Shown in pieces: positions 42,242 through 53,073 of a DNA stretch of 64,000 nucleotides. The position numbers and the translations under genes were made by a program. The stretch covers positions 1-64,000 of the forward strand of contig WNNJ02002425.1 of assembly GCA_012934845.2 (NCBI GenBank), read 5' to 3'. Source of the stretch: Pomphorhynchus laevis (taxonomy: Eukaryota; Acanthocephala; Palaeacanthocephala; Echinorhynchida; Pomphorhynchidae). Below the pieces are notes generated by a model. It searched no databases. It was not told the DNA's origin and saw nothing but the letters and a program-made list of their open reading frames with translations. Position 1 is the stretch's first letter. The number at the start of each line of letters is the position of its first letter.

Positions 42242-42345
42242 CATTGATATGTTAAACCGACCGTATTACGAGATTGCTAACCCCATAATGGAGAATCCCA
42301 CACGATTATTAACATTTATTGTACGATTGACCTTAAAATTTTTTT

Positions 42346-42600
42346 AATATTATTGACCTTAAGAATTTTTTCGTTTCTAATAAACATACAAGCATTTCTA
42401 TTGAGATTGAAATTCTTAGCTGCTAACTAACAACTACTTACAAGATTAATATACACAAGATTATATACACAATTAAATCTACAACGATTTGTCACGTTCT
42501 ACAAGTAAACCTACAATTTTTTACATTCGGACATCTAACAGTCAACGAAGCCGTACGCCCAGGGCACATCCCGGGGCGCGCAATTTAAGTTGACCTCGAA
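42346..42600. other. Spacer between RLE-A and RLE-B
   Basis: CA-rich text without an ORF, with an unusually GC-rich patch (GGCACATCCCGGGGCGCGC at about 42,560-42,580) shortly before the RLE-B start codon. Probably RLE-B 5' untranslated DNA. Confidence 0.4.
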
Positions 42601-43614
42601 ATGACAAAAGGCAAACCTCGAAATTCACCCAGATGCTGTGGATGCAACGGGCAGAACGCAGTCTGCAAGGGATGCAAATGCGCAAAGGCAAGCACATATT
42701 GCACGGACTGTGCTGCTACGAACTGCACCAACCGAGGAAATTCACCGATAATAGTTGACCATTCCACTAGCTGCTCAACCAGTAGCCACGTAACCACAGT
42801 TAACGAGCCGGCTAATTTTATAGCGCCCATCCAGGAGGATGTCCGTACAATTAACCATGTGTTTTCAAACCCCCGACCGACCGCTGCCAGTCGCGATTTA
42901 CTCAATGATCGCCCGTCCGCTGAAAGGATGTCATGCAGCTATGAAGATTCTATTGATTTTATGTACAACAAAGTCATTCTTTGGAAACCGAATCTACTAT
43001 CTTTACCCATTTGCCAAGCTAGCAATCGGTTCATAGACTTATTGGCTTCGAGGTACTTGGATGTTGGTGAGGGTACTGCAAATGAAGGTATCGCGCTCAA
43101 AGAAGTTACATTTATTTGTCAGCTCATACTGCAGCGAATCCCATCCCGAAAAGCCGCAGTTATTCGGAAAACCCTAGAGAGGCGTACTAAAATGTGGGCA
43201 GAAGAGCATATCCATGATTTATTTGAAGAGGCTTTTGCTCTGCAACAGAAAGTAGTTCAAGGCTTGACGAAGAGTGTTCGTATTACAAATCAAAATGAGA
43301 GTGGAGTGTTCTCTAGGCTGATGCAGTCTGGAAAGACACATGCCGCTATTCGGACGTTAGATTCTCAATATGCGTCTCTGCCTCTACTCAAACCTGACGA
43401 TGAGATTGATAGAGTAACTATATACGATATCTTATTGGACTTACACCCGCCAGGAAAGCCTATCCATAAAGACTCAATCCTGAATGTTCCTCTACCAGGC
43501 TGCATGCCTCATCACGCTGTTGTGTTCTCTGCAATCGATGGGCAGATCATACTCAAAGCAGCAATGAGGACTCACGGCTGCGCCGTCCATCTGGAGTGGA
43601 TGCTGTTGCTTTAA
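42601..43614 (+). CDS. RLE-B N-terminal protein part with zinc module
   Basis: 337 residues. Residues 12-50 form a Cys-rich module (RCCGCNGQNAVCKGCKCAKA, then YCTDC, NCTN), which is also found at 14.4 and 52.8 kb and probably binds nucleic acid. Then RFIDLLASRYLDVGEG, LILQRIPSRKAAVIRKTLER, LMQSGKTHAAIRTLDSQYAS and DILLDLHPPGKPI, the long region before the RT. ATG at 42,601 is a good start, since the module begins 11 codons later as in the other copies. Frame lost at the end (43,600), where VDAVALRRMISSFGPHSRKL continues in another frame. Confidence 0.75.
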   Translation: MTKGKPRNSPRCCGCNGQNAVCKGCKCAKASTYCTDCAATNCTNRGNSPIIVDHSTSCSTSSHVTTVNEPANFIAPIQEDVRTINHVFSNPRPTAASRDLLNDRPSAERMSCSYEDSIDFMYNKVILWKPNLLSLPICQASNRFIDLLASRYLDVGEGTANEGIALKEVTFICQLILQRIPSRKAAVIRKTLERRTKMWAEEHIHDLFEEAFALQQKVVQGLTKSVRITNQNESGVFSRLMQSGKTHAAIRTLDSQYASLPLLKPDDEIDRVTIYDILLDLHPPGKPIHKDSILNVPLPGCMPHHAVVFSAIDGQIILKAAMRTHGCAVHLEWMLLL

Positions 43615-44790
43615 GACGAATGATCAGTTCATTTGGCCCTCATTCACGAAAACTAGCAGACGCCATTGCTTCTTTTGCAATTCGGATAGCAAGTTAACGT
43701 GTTGACCCATCTATTCTGGATGCTTTTATAGTAAGTCGTCTTGTGGCTCTTGATAAGAACCCAGGCGTGCGCCCTATTGGCATAGGAGAGATAGTTCGCC
43801 GTATTGTGGGAAAGGTAATTATGAGCTTAATAGGAAAGGATCTTCAGGCAGTGTCTGGGCATGTTCAAATGTGTAGTGGACAGCGCGGTGGAATGGAGTA
43901 CATCATACACAGAGTTTCCAACACTATAACGGTCAATGATCAGTATGTGTTACTTTCCGTGGATGCAAAGAACGCATTCAATACGGCAAATCGGAAGGTT
44001 GTACTAGCTAACGTTTCTTTTATTTGTCCTGCTCTTGAATATATTCTGCATAATACGTATTCAGAGCCGTCAAAGTTAGTGTGTTGTGGCCGTTCTTTGC
44101 GATCCTAAGAAGGATTTACACAAGGGGATCTCTAGCTATGGCTGCTTTTGCAGTGTCCTCGCTGGCAATTATTCATCGAATTCGCGAGTCGGTTCCGCAC
44201 GTAAGTCAGTATTGGTATGCGGACGACGCAAATTTTATGGGGTCGTTAGAGGACGTTGCTCGAGTTTGGGACCTACTCGAATCATTTGGTCATCAGCATG
44301 GCTACTTTGTTAACGCCAATAAATCAATTGTGATGATTCATTCTGAACAGCTAGAAGAAACCGAAAAACGATTTGAAAAATACAACGTCCGTATTGAGAT
44401 AAGGGGTGTTAAACTGCTAGGATCACCTGTTGGAGACGTTGAATTTGTCAAGAATATAAGTGGTGAGCTCATATCCAAATGGTCTTGTTTGATCAAGAAA
44501 CTTGCCAACGCGGCAAAGCATGATACCCAGTCAGCATATGTCGCCTTTGTCAAAGCCTGTCAATCAAAGTGGTTACATCTATGCAGGACAACCCAATGAG
44601 ATCCAGGTTGGTTCTCTGAAAATACCACATTATATTAATAATGGTTTCATACATATGCCACCGAGCCTAGGTGGCAGGGTATCCGGTCCCTAGTCTTCGA
44701 ATCTTTAAGTCCGCGTTTGAGAGCGTGCAATTGGATAGAACAACAATTACCGAAGCTTCTATCTTTTTCTAGCCATCAGCGTTTATTCGT
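43615..44790 (+). pseudogene. RLE-B LINE, copy 2, reverse transcriptase
   Basis: 43,743-44,108: ALDKNPGVRPIGIGEIVRRI, CSGQRGGMEYIIHRV, LLSVDAKNAFNTANRKVV (motif A). 44,081-44,599: GFTQGDLLAMAAFAV (motif B across a stop), SQYWYADDANFMGS (catalytic pair intact), YFVNANKSIVMIH and GVKLLGSPVGDVEFV. After 44,600 the frame is broken (GGRVSGP, ESVQLDRTTITEA). The endonuclease part is absent, so the copy is cut at its 3' side near 44,790. Confidence 0.8.
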
Positions 44791-45100
44791 ATTGTGGAAG
44801 AAGCACATCAGACATGTATATATAAGAAATTATATATAAGAAATTTAGAAAATTCGTTGAATCCAAATTTATTGAAAAATGCTTTATTTAAAGATATGAA
44901 TTTAAGTCTACAAATTAATGAATATAAATCATTTTTCTTTTATATTTCGAACAAATACGACAGAAATGTGACTAATATGGAACAAATATGACTTTTAGTA
45001 AGTTAACTTTAACATCTGAATATAAATATACAGAAGCTAACATTAAAGTACAGTGAGTGGTTTACAATAGATAACTAAGTTTGACATCGAATATTGAGAT
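44791..45100. other. AT-rich spacer
   Basis: A 65-codon frame (44,794-44,991) is Asn/Lys-rich and has no domain I recognise. Nothing else seen. Confidence 0.4.
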
Positions 45101-45108
45101 ATAAGGTG

Positions 45109-45546
45109 TTAATCGTTGCTTGTCATTAATTTCAACACGTACTCTAATCCTTCCCTATCCAACATTTGATGTAGACAATACAAAATATCTATGGTTGTCA
45201 CTGTCGGTTTATTTATTTCATTGTCATTTATGTCATTTTTGTTATCGTTGCTAGCTTTTGCATGATCAACTAATTTTACATTTTCCTGGTTTATTTTCGC
45301 CTTTAAGTCAACATTTCTGCTACTAACGTTAAACAGATTGCAAATAAATGCACTAGCTACAAATCCGAGATATCGATATACTTCATTGTCCACATACTCA
45401 GTCTGCAATTCATCTGATTTGATGATATTCGATAGAATACTGTGAACGAAATTGGCTGGAACGAGTCTTGTCTGCCAAGGGTAAGCGTCGGATGGAAGCT
45501 TATAACTTCTGTTCTTGTGAATCGTCGGATCGGATTGTAAACTCAT
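45109..45546 (-). CDS. Unrecognised 145-residue protein, histone-fold-like helix pattern
   Basis: Intact frame, ATG at 45,546, stop near 45,109. I do not recognise the family. Residues 1-30 are polar (MSLQSDPTIHKNRSYKLPSD). Helices follow: FVHSILSNIIKSDELQTEY, a long hydrophobic VYRYLGFVASAFICNLFNVS, an Asn/Asp/Lys-rich loop (about 95-118), then TVTTIDILYCLHQMLDREGL and EYVLKLMTSND. Short helix, long helix, loop, helix would suit a histone-fold subunit, but this is inference from shape only. It lies alone between LINE debris and AT-rich DNA, with no repeat homology in the window, so it may be a host gene, an exon or a retrocopy. No signal peptide. Confidence 0.5.
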   Translation of the reverse strand: MSLQSDPTIHKNRSYKLPSDAYPWQTRLVPANFVHSILSNIIKSDELQTEYVDNEVYRYLGFVASAFICNLFNVSSRNVDLKAKINQENVKLVDHAKASNDNKNDINDNEINKPTVTTIDILYCLHQMLDREGLEYVLKLMTSND

Positions 45547-46382
45547 TTTAATTGTAAGCTATGAACTAAATATGAGTTAAATACCTGCATTTTAAGTATT
45601 TATCGCATGTTGATGAAAAATTTACCAAATTATTTTAAGTGAAAATAATAAAAAATATAAAATAATTAAATAGTGTACAGTGATGCTGATAGGATTCAAA
45701 CAAACACACGAGGATAATATCAAACCGACCAGTTAAGAATAATGGCTCGTGTATGCAATATTCACAATAATAAAATAATTAAATATTTAATTCTAGCATT
45801 TTCAAAAAGCTGAAACAAGAATCAATTAAAAAAATTTAGGGTACCTGATTTGGATATTATCCACAACGTTTAATGGTAAAAATATATGGTTATAATAAAT
45901 CTATGGCTTTAGTTATTTTATCTCCTTTTAACCTTAAAAATAATGATTACAATTGGCTAAACCCTTAATTGACATTCAAGATGTCGTTACAGATATATTG
46001 AATGTCTTTATGTTTAACAATCTAGCAAAGTCCTATCATTCCAAATCAACAGAAGGACGTTTTTAATATTACGAACAACAGAAAACGTGCAAAATATCTT
46101 GAACCAATAAGTAAGATCCCAAACTCTTTATTTGTTCAGTTGTAATTTCAGTTACTGGATGACTCGGTACAACATTGTCTATTCGTTTTAAAGTAATTGC
46201 ACATGAGACGGCAGAACAACAAATACGTGATTATAGCCAGATAATAACTGAACTAACTACACAGTAAAATCATCATAGAATTAGTACGCTGCACGCCATA
46301 TTCGATTCTGCACATTTTTGGGAATCAACGCCCCTCTCCTTCCAGCAAGATAGAGCGATGATTTATTAAGTACTTAAAAATG
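45547..46382. other. Gene-less stretch
   Basis: No convincing ORF. On the minus strand 46,230-46,060 reads HAITLKRIDNVVPSHPVTEI followed by TTEQIKSLGSYLLVQDI, which looks like decayed protein-coding DNA, but I cannot name it. Confidence 0.35.
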
Positions 46383-46518
46383 CAGATCATATAACTGAGT
46401 CTACGTATTTTTAAACTGTATATAACTTGAAAATAAACAAAAATAATTATAAATAATAAATATAAATAAGATTTTATACAATTAATATTTATTATAATTG
46501 ATTGTTCACTCATATTGG
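46383..46518 (-). mobile_element. Naiad-like 3' fragment
   Basis: ATAACTGAGTCTACGTATTT is the reversed 3' end, followed by about 110 bases of diverged AT-rich 3' region. It directly borders the palindrome at 46,519. Confidence 0.6.
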
Positions 46519-46735
46519 ATTATTTATTAGTGGAGAGAGTGAAGTAAAATATTTATTTAATCGAATTTTCAATAGCCTACTACTATCATCTTCAGGAGTA
46601 AATTTACAAAATATTTTTACAAAATATTTGTGTAAAAACATTTTGTAACATTTACTTCTGAAGCTGATAGCATTAGGCTATTGAAAATTCGATTAAATAA
46701 ATATTTTACTTCACTCTGTCCACTAATAAATAATT
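46519..46735. repeat. 217-bp palindrome with two hammerhead-like cores
   Basis: Outer arms (TTATTTATTAGTGGAGAGAG to the left, CTGTCCACTAATAAATAA to the right) and inner arms (GTAAATTTACAAAATATT against its complement) pair almost throughout. The centre is at about 46,627. Each arm carries CTGAAG-A/C, one extra base, GATAG / CTATT stem, GAAAATTCG, then AAATAAATATTTTACTTC pointing outwards. Left core (minus) at 46,567-46,595, right core (plus) at 46,658-46,686. Confidence 0.85.
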
Positions 46736-46972
46736 AATATTTATAGTAACAGAAGTTCAGGAACGTAATGTCAGCTTTTATTTTTATCATGACCTTAGTA
46801 TATTTGACCATATTAGTAAATAAATATTTTTGCTCCGTATTTAGTTTACCCAACACCACTTATGAATATAATTTACAAATTGCAAGCATAAATACTTGTT
46901 TTTGTGATCCAAATTTTCGACTAACAATATTACTCATGGTCAGGAAATCTGAAATTAAAATCAGTTTCAAAA

Positions 46973-47206
46973 TTATAAAATGATACAAAAATAAAAATAA
47001 ACAATTTTCGAATTAGGAAATTTCATTAAGGCCCATAGTCTTAAGGAGCTTCCCATCTCAGCGTATTTGATATTTATGAGAGGGTGTAGTATGCGAATTA
47101 GCATAGTTTCAGCCGTTCGGAGTCGTTGTGCAGAATCAGATTTAAATATGATTTCGAAGCTGTTCTTCATATCGTCGGTATATTTATTTTCAATGTTTTC
47201 TAACAT
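46973..47206 (-). pseudogene. Possible C-terminal end of a GIY-YIG domain
   Basis: The minus frame reads SAQRLRTAETMLIRILHPLI, NIKYAEMGSSLRL, the R-L-x-x-A-E-x-x-x-I-x-x-x-x-P-x-x-N end of GIY-YIG proteins of Penelope elements. The YIG core is not present. Flanks 46,736-46,972 and 47,216-47,465 are AT-rich without features. Confidence 0.4.
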
Positions 47207-47465
47207 ACGCTTGTGGATGGTACTACCGTGGTAGCGCCATCCACCATTTTATTTTTGATTCATTTAATAATTTTGAAATTGTAATTTTAATTTCAGATGT
47301 CCTGACAGCTAAAAGATAAGTATACATATGAACAATTAGAAATATTAAAACAACTTCTAAGAGATAATAAGCTAAAAGATCTTTATGTAAATATAATAAG
47401 TCTTTCTAAATATATCGTTTGTTCAATAAATCAAAAATTAATTATAGATTACGATTAAATTTATG

Positions 47466-49165
47466 ATTAAATAAGCCAACTGAGTCTACGTATTTTATAT
47501 TGCAAATAAAAAATAATGCAAAATAAAAATTCAATAGTTAAATAATAAAAAATTGAATAATAATAAATGATTGTTATAAGATTTTATATAATTTATATCA
47601 AGATGAATTATAAACTCAAATTAAAAATGAACGTCATTTTTATGAATTAACTAATAAATAACAGACGATGTATCAGAATAAGAATTAGAGGTCATCAGGA
47701 GGAACTGCTATGCTATCAGGTTTCGGCCCCTAACTCCTCTACCCAACATAGCAGCGGGGCCAAATACATGCTAATAATGTATTTCCTCTGAAATAACTAT
47801 CTAGTATCTTATTCTAATACAAAGTATATTATTTATTATTCCATCCATAAAAATTTGCCACTTAAGAGTTTAAATTTATTCTTTATATTATTGTGTTGAT
47901 TTATATATTTTACTATTTTCTGCTTGATGTTATTTTTATAGTAACCTAGTTTAAAATATGTATCTATTAAATTATTTAAATGATTTTGAAGAAAGCCAAT
48001 ATCATTACATATTGTTGCAATTCTTAAAATTTCATTATTTAATGTATTATATTTTATTTTTTGGTATGCAAAAAATATGTTAAAAATTTTTGCTCATGCA
48101 AAAATATGTTTCTTGTAAATTTAGTTAATGTTAATTTAATAGTCATATCTAGATATACACCTTCTTTATCATTGATATTGGTTTTGTTAAGAATAAGGCT
48201 TTATGGATAAATTTGTTCACTAATTGAATAAAAATTATTAGAATTTATACATATATCAATGTATCGAAACATATATTTCATATATTTATATAGTTTAGAT
48301 TTAGTTTTTACACAGTTATGAACAAATTCATATTCTATAAAGCTTAAAAACAAGTCAGCTATAATTGGGCTACTATTACCACCCATTGGAACACCTTTTA
48401 CTTGTCTAAATATAGATGTCCCTACTTTTAAATAATTTTGATTTATCAAAATATTTAAGGATTCTATTAATTCAATTTTATCCATATATTTATATTTACT
48501 TGATGGTTTAATTTTTGTTAGATAGGCGTTATAATTATTATAACATATATATGTATATCTTTTTCCGAATATAAGATTAATTAATTTTACTAACGCTTAT
48601 TTAATATCTACTAAATCTAGATTTGTATAAAGCGTACTAAAATCGTATGTATTTATATTTTGAAAATTTATTACTTTTGTCTGTTCTAAAAATTCTTTTG
48701 TAGAATTGATACTGAAATAGTGTTTTATACCAGTATTAATTTCGATTACCTTGCAATATTTTTTGAAGTGTGCTTTAATTACTATAAGTATTTTATTCAT
48801 ATAGACAGAAAGTGGTTTTAATGTACATTTAAACGCACTACATATGAACCTAGGTTTAATGGGATTTTTGTGTAACTTTGGATTCCAATATAACACAGGT
48901 ATAGTTTTATTATCTGATTCAACCTTTATATCCTTTTTATCCATTATAGAATAGTGACTTGTAATAATTGTTTCTAAACTTAAATCACTACATTCATATG
49001 TTGTGTTTATATTTAAATCATTATAATTAACTTATTTCATCAGTATATCATAATAAAGCTTTTTGCATATGAAGACGAAGTTATCACTAGCTTTATCAAT
49101 AGTCGTTATTATATAGTTATCCTTTAATTTAGTAACTTCTGTATACATATCTATTGTAATATAAA
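47466..49165 (-). mobile_element. Naiad-like element
   Basis: 3' end at 47,466 (TAAGCCAACTGAGTCTACG), structured region 47,680-47,795. The C-terminal part is broken near 48,055-48,125 by a local rearrangement (AAAAATATGTT twice). RT palm 48,485-48,201 has QVKGVPMGGNSSP; motif C reads FRYIDICI with one Asp lost. RT fingers 48,944-48,597 (DKKDIKVESDN, KPLSVYMNKIL, YDFSTLYTNLDL). The pre-RT block extends to about 49,160. Confidence 0.85.
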
Positions 49166-49213
49166 CTACCATAATCGGACAATAAATGTAAATAATAACA
49201 ATAAAAAATATAC

Positions 49214-49246
49214 ACTGGCCATCAAATTTATTAAATTTGATGGTCT
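49214..49246. repeat. Short perfect hairpin
   Basis: GGCCATCAAATTTA faces TAAATTTGATGGTC with almost no loop, at the border between the minus-strand Naiad and the plus-strand fragment that follows. Confidence 0.7.
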
Positions 49247-49249
49247 GTG

Positions 49250-49605
49250 TATAAATTCATTACTGACCATTAAATACATAAATACAGGAAGACTTTTACA
49301 TAATTCTAAAAGTAAAGAAATAATAGGATCAGATTTAAGTAAATACATTCCTAAAATAAGGTATAAGTTATTACCGCCATTAGGACGAAAAATTTGTAAT
49401 TATAATAAATAATTAAAATCTATATGTAACGATAATATTAGAAACATCATAGAAACTAAATGCGATTGCAAAAGTCTTAATTTTGATAAAATAAATTAGC
49501 ATATATGCACTCATAATCTAGAATTAATTGAAAATGATGAATTAAGGAAAATTCTATCAAAAGGGTTTAAATGTAGATCAAATTTTTTAATATATTTTTT
49601 ATATC
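49250..49605 (+). mobile_element. Naiad-like element, region between GIY-YIG and RT
   Basis: Plus strand with stops: IKYINTGRLLHNSKSKEIIG, SDLSKYIPKIRYKLLPPLGR, then the Cys/His segment (ETKCDC...HICTHNLELIENDE) and LRKILSKGFKCRSN. This is the part that links the N-terminal nuclease to the RT in the Naiad type. It is truncated on both sides. Confidence 0.65.
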
Positions 49606-49749
49606 TCTACACAAGAAATAGTTCCCGCAAATGGGTCTGAAATTCACGAAACTATAATTTGTGTTTTAATGTAGATTAATTTTTTTTAAATAAATTGAAT
49701 TTATTATAAAAAACAAAAATTGATAATTAAACTAAGAAAATTCGTCAAT

Positions 49750-52700
49750 CTTCGTAAACTTCTCCAAGTATACCGCGAAATCTGCTATGCATATCAACAA
49801 ATTAATATTTCATGTTTTGGCAGAGTGGCCCTCAAGTCCAGAGTCTTGGCGCGAAGAGGGATTCTGCGATGATAATATTTGCGTAGTGGTGTCGATTTGA
49901 CTGGTGCTGGTTAACTGATAGGAACCGGGAACATGGTAGCGGGGATCCCTTAGACAACGAGATGATGCCCGTACCAAGGCAACGCTAATTGATCTGCGAA
50001 TTTCCGACACAATGATATTATATTTTCTGCCCGTTTTATCCGCCGTTCTTTCCGCAATTGTCCTTATGACGAATTTTGCCTTAATTCCTTCTCCACCACT
50101 AGTCGAAAAAGTTAGTGGGAAGAAACTCCCTCGCTCCACATCAACTATTCTTTCAAGGTATCAATTCCTCTTTCTCATCTCGTGATAACCCCTGCATTAG
50201 CAGGGGTTCTTTGGGAATAGGAGGGAGCATTGGAGTTGAATACGACTATGTCCATGAAGGACCGCTCATTTCCATTTCCCAAGAGACCTGTACATACTAT
50301 ATCCAAGCGGGCGTCTCGATCTCTTCTTGTATTAGGCGAATCAAATACATGCGATGAGTGTACTGGAGCTAGGACGGGTCCGACCGCTAGGCCCGAAGAA
50401 ACCCTGCTCAAATATCTTGCTATTATGTCACGCAGTGAATTATGGCGAGTGATTGGCAAACAACCTTTTTACACGACAACGCGTGTGCCACATTGTTGGG
50501 TTGTCTACATATACACGATAACGGGACGTCTGAACACGTGAGACCATATCTTGAATTAATCGCGTCTCGAAATTCACGAGCAGAAAGGCGACAGTCCTCA
50601 CTTTCGATTGGCCTTGCATATAGCCACAATGAGGCACCATTTTCTTTGGCGTATGGGATAGTGTTGAGCAATATGGATGGTCCAGACGCCTTTATGCTTT
50701 CGTGAATCGCCGCTTAAAAGTTTGATTTTTGACGAACAATCGTTCTAATCGTCTCTTGCATTGCTTCTTCCCTCGAGTCAACAGATTTCAATGTATGAAA
50801 TAACAATAAAGACCAACCGTATTCTAATTCGTGCATCACCGATATATCGCGGACTCTCAACCCACCCATTCCTACTGGGAGAATGAAAACCTGTCTGAGG
50901 GGAGCCGATATTAGTGGTATTCCACATATTTAAGGAAGCAGAGTGTTCCTTATTGCATTCTCCACAGGATTTAGACGGACACGATCAAATTGGCATGTCC
51001 TTAGGACGAACGCCCACCTGTGCTGAATACAGTGAGTTAAACAAGCGTGAGTACACTGTGGGTCAATTGCGGCTACCTCGGCCAAGCGGTTTACAAGCGA
51101 CAACCAATTTTGGACCCTTTTGACGATCCACTCGTCTGTAAACTTTTTTGAGCCTATTGGAGATCCAATTACTTCAGCTCCATCTGATTTTATCGGAATT
51201 GCGGAATCAGCAAAAACCTCTTCTGCGTGCTGGGCGTTAGAGGGGTGAACGAGAAGGCAGCATTTTGCGGGGTTACAGTGGAAGCCATAAGCCAGACCTT
51301 CAGCTATCACGAAATTTAGAGCCGAAAGGCATGCTCCGACTGATCCCACGACATTCGCATCGTCTGCATACCATTTATGCGTGACCGAAGGCACGTGACT
51401 TTGTAGACGATCGATCAGAGGGAGTGACACTGCTGCATATGCCACCATCGAAAACGGATCGCCCTGTGTGATACCTTTGGACCGGTACCAGATTTCATTA
51501 TGCACCGTCATTATTCCCGTTCCTCCGTATAAATTGGCTAAGACACTATCAAGGGCTGGACATATGAACTTCATATTTCGAAGCGCCAACTTCCTGTTAA
51601 CAGAGTTGAATGCGTTTGAGGCATCCAGCATTATGATACAGTTACTCGAGTCACTTTCAAACTTAAATCTAAGATCATGAATGACTTGCTCAACTCCGCA
51701 TTTTTGACCGGCACATAATTGGACACTGCCTGCGATCGTCTGAATGTGCTTGCTTATTTTTCGAAGAATAACTTTGCTGATTATTCTACGAGGAACCTCA
51801 CATATTCCTATTGGCCTGACGCCAGGCTTCTTGTCGAGAGCTACTAGTCTGAGCGCAGTTAATCCCATAACACAACTGACAGGAATCTGTTTCGATGCCA
51901 GACGAATTGCGAGGCCAGCCATCGCCTCCGCCAACGCCCTTGAATAATTTCCAAAGTTACAGAGAAAGGGGCGCCACATTGATGCGTCGGTTCCGGATGG
52001 ACCTGCAGATCACTTTGTTCGTAGTGCCGCCTCCACTATCGAGGTCGCGTCGATTGATGAAAATATTATTGGGTGAAATGGCATACTGTCGCTCAATGGT
52101 TTATTTAGGATGCTCACGACATAATCTTAGCAGCTTCAGGATGTTTCTCCTTGAGGATTGAACTTACACTCTTACCATCTACTTCGGAGGATAGACTGTG
52201 TATCCCATCCAATGCCCCCTCCTTTTCAAGAATCCGAGTAGCACGAGTTATGTTGCCAATTGACATCTGCTTACAGAAATCGTTCTTCCAATCTCGTAAT
52301 GCAAATTGTCTTCTACCCATTGGTATATTCGACTGAGTAACGCACCCCTCTTCAAATAACATACCATAATATTCACTTTCCCATTGGGCCAATCTCATTT
52401 GCAACTCTTTCCGGATAACGGCAATTTTTCGTGAATCGAACCTTTGAAGAACAAGTTGACAAAGTAACGTGGCTTTTAACAGATATGATCCATCCTGATA
52501 AATTTCACTGCATGCATCGTTGTACAACGTGCTCAAAACGCGAATAAAATTACTTGATCCGTTACATTTCGGAGTGTTATGAGGTTCGGTTTTCATCTTA
52601 TCATCTTGTCAAATAATTCTCTCAGTGTCGACTTTCGATGTTGAATTACTCTTCCTGTAACCAGGGTCGCACTTCCAGCTAGGTTTGCATTGCCATGAAC

Positions 52701-52905
52701 ATCTGTTAACAATCCCTGTTCCGCAAATGTTATCCTTGGTGAGGCGCGACAATCTAATTTGAATGGTCCACTATTTCCACGGTTAAGAGCTGCGCAGTCC
52801 GTGCAAGGTTTTCCTGGCTTCAGAAATCTGCAACCCTTGTAGATAGCGTTCTGTCCGCTGCAACCACAGCATCTGGTGAGTTACGAGGTTTGCACTTATC
52901 CTGCA
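49750..52905 (-). mobile_element. RLE-B LINE, copy 3 (most complete)
   Basis: From 52,890 downwards: zinc module (RCCGCSGQNAIYKGCRFLKP, GKPCTDCAALN), linker, 52,596-52,114 (LLCQLVLQRFDSRKIAVIRK, ILEKEGALDGIHSL, SILKEKHPEA), pre-RT block, RT 51,979-50,930, and thumb. The knuckle and endonuclease (50,671-50,175) read PLSCICRQPNNVAHALSCKK and DARLDIVCTGLLGNGNERSF, then MDIVVFNSNAPSYS. The terminal part (50,139-49,810) has ERGSFFPLTFSTSGGEG and SVALVRASSRCLRD. Order is complete from zinc module to endonuclease, with about five frame breaks. 49,606-49,750 before it holds nothing clear. Confidence 0.85.
50930..51979 (-). CDS. RLE-B reverse transcriptase
   Basis: 349 residues, uninterrupted. RLVALDKKPGVRPIGICEVP (about 46-65), LCAGQKCGVEQVIHDLRF, CIIMLDASNAFNSVNRKLAL (motif A), SKGITQGDPFSMVAYAAVSL (motif B), VTHKWYADDANVVGSVGACL (catalytic Asp pair intact), GFHCNPAKCCLLVHPS, and VIGSPIGSKKFTDEWIVKRV. 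It ends in VENAIRNTLLP. The frame covers the whole RT core. Upstream and downstream homology continues in other frames, so the element is not functional as it stands. Confidence 0.85.
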   Translation of the reverse strand: MWRPFLCNFGNYSRALAEAMAGLAIRLASKQIPVSCVMGLTALRLVALDKKPGVRPIGICEVPRRIISKVILRKISKHIQTIAGSVQLCAGQKCGVEQVIHDLRFKFESDSSNCIIMLDASNAFNSVNRKLALRNMKFICPALDSVLANLYGGTGIMTVHNEIWYRSKGITQGDPFSMVAYAAVSLPLIDRLQSHVPSVTHKWYADDANVVGSVGACLSALNFVIAEGLAYGFHCNPAKCCLLVHPSNAQHAEEVFADSAIPIKSDGAEVIGSPIGSKKFTDEWIVKRVQNWLSLVNRLAEVAAIDPQCTHACLTHCIQHRWAFVLRTCQFDRVRLNPVENAIRNTLLP

Positions 52906-52962
52906 GTTGCTTTCTGTATTTTATTGTGTTTAATTGGTATTTACGTTTATATTGTAATAAGC

Positions 52963-53073
52963 TTCAGTAATCAGAAAGTTTTACTCAGAAAATTTTGATC
53001 TTTGCCCAGATTCCTTGACAAGGAATCTGGGCAAAGATCAAAACTTTCTGAGTAAAACTTTCTATTTACTGAA
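52963..53073. repeat. 111-bp near-perfect palindrome
   Basis: Left arm 52,963-53,017 and right arm 53,019-53,073 pair with two or three mismatches around a single A. The inner end reads GATCTTTGCCCAGATTCCTT facing its complement. Directly followed by the 15-bp minisatellite. Confidence 0.9.

Larger units (their letters stand above)
39896..42345 (+). mobile_element. RLE-A LINE, copy 2 (best preserved)
   Basis: 5'-truncated at 39,896. 40,000-40,213 holds the pre-RT block (THRKLTDLHPP, SFLSASSPGCLSLRAEHLQD), then TAG at 40,211, the large RT frame, one TGA at 41,600-41,602, and the endonuclease part in the same frame to about 42,080, where one base is gained or lost. The end reads ISIALMRGNSKAILSSIDML. 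With only about four lesions it is the youngest RLE-A here. 42,346-42,590 downstream has no ORF. Confidence 0.85.
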
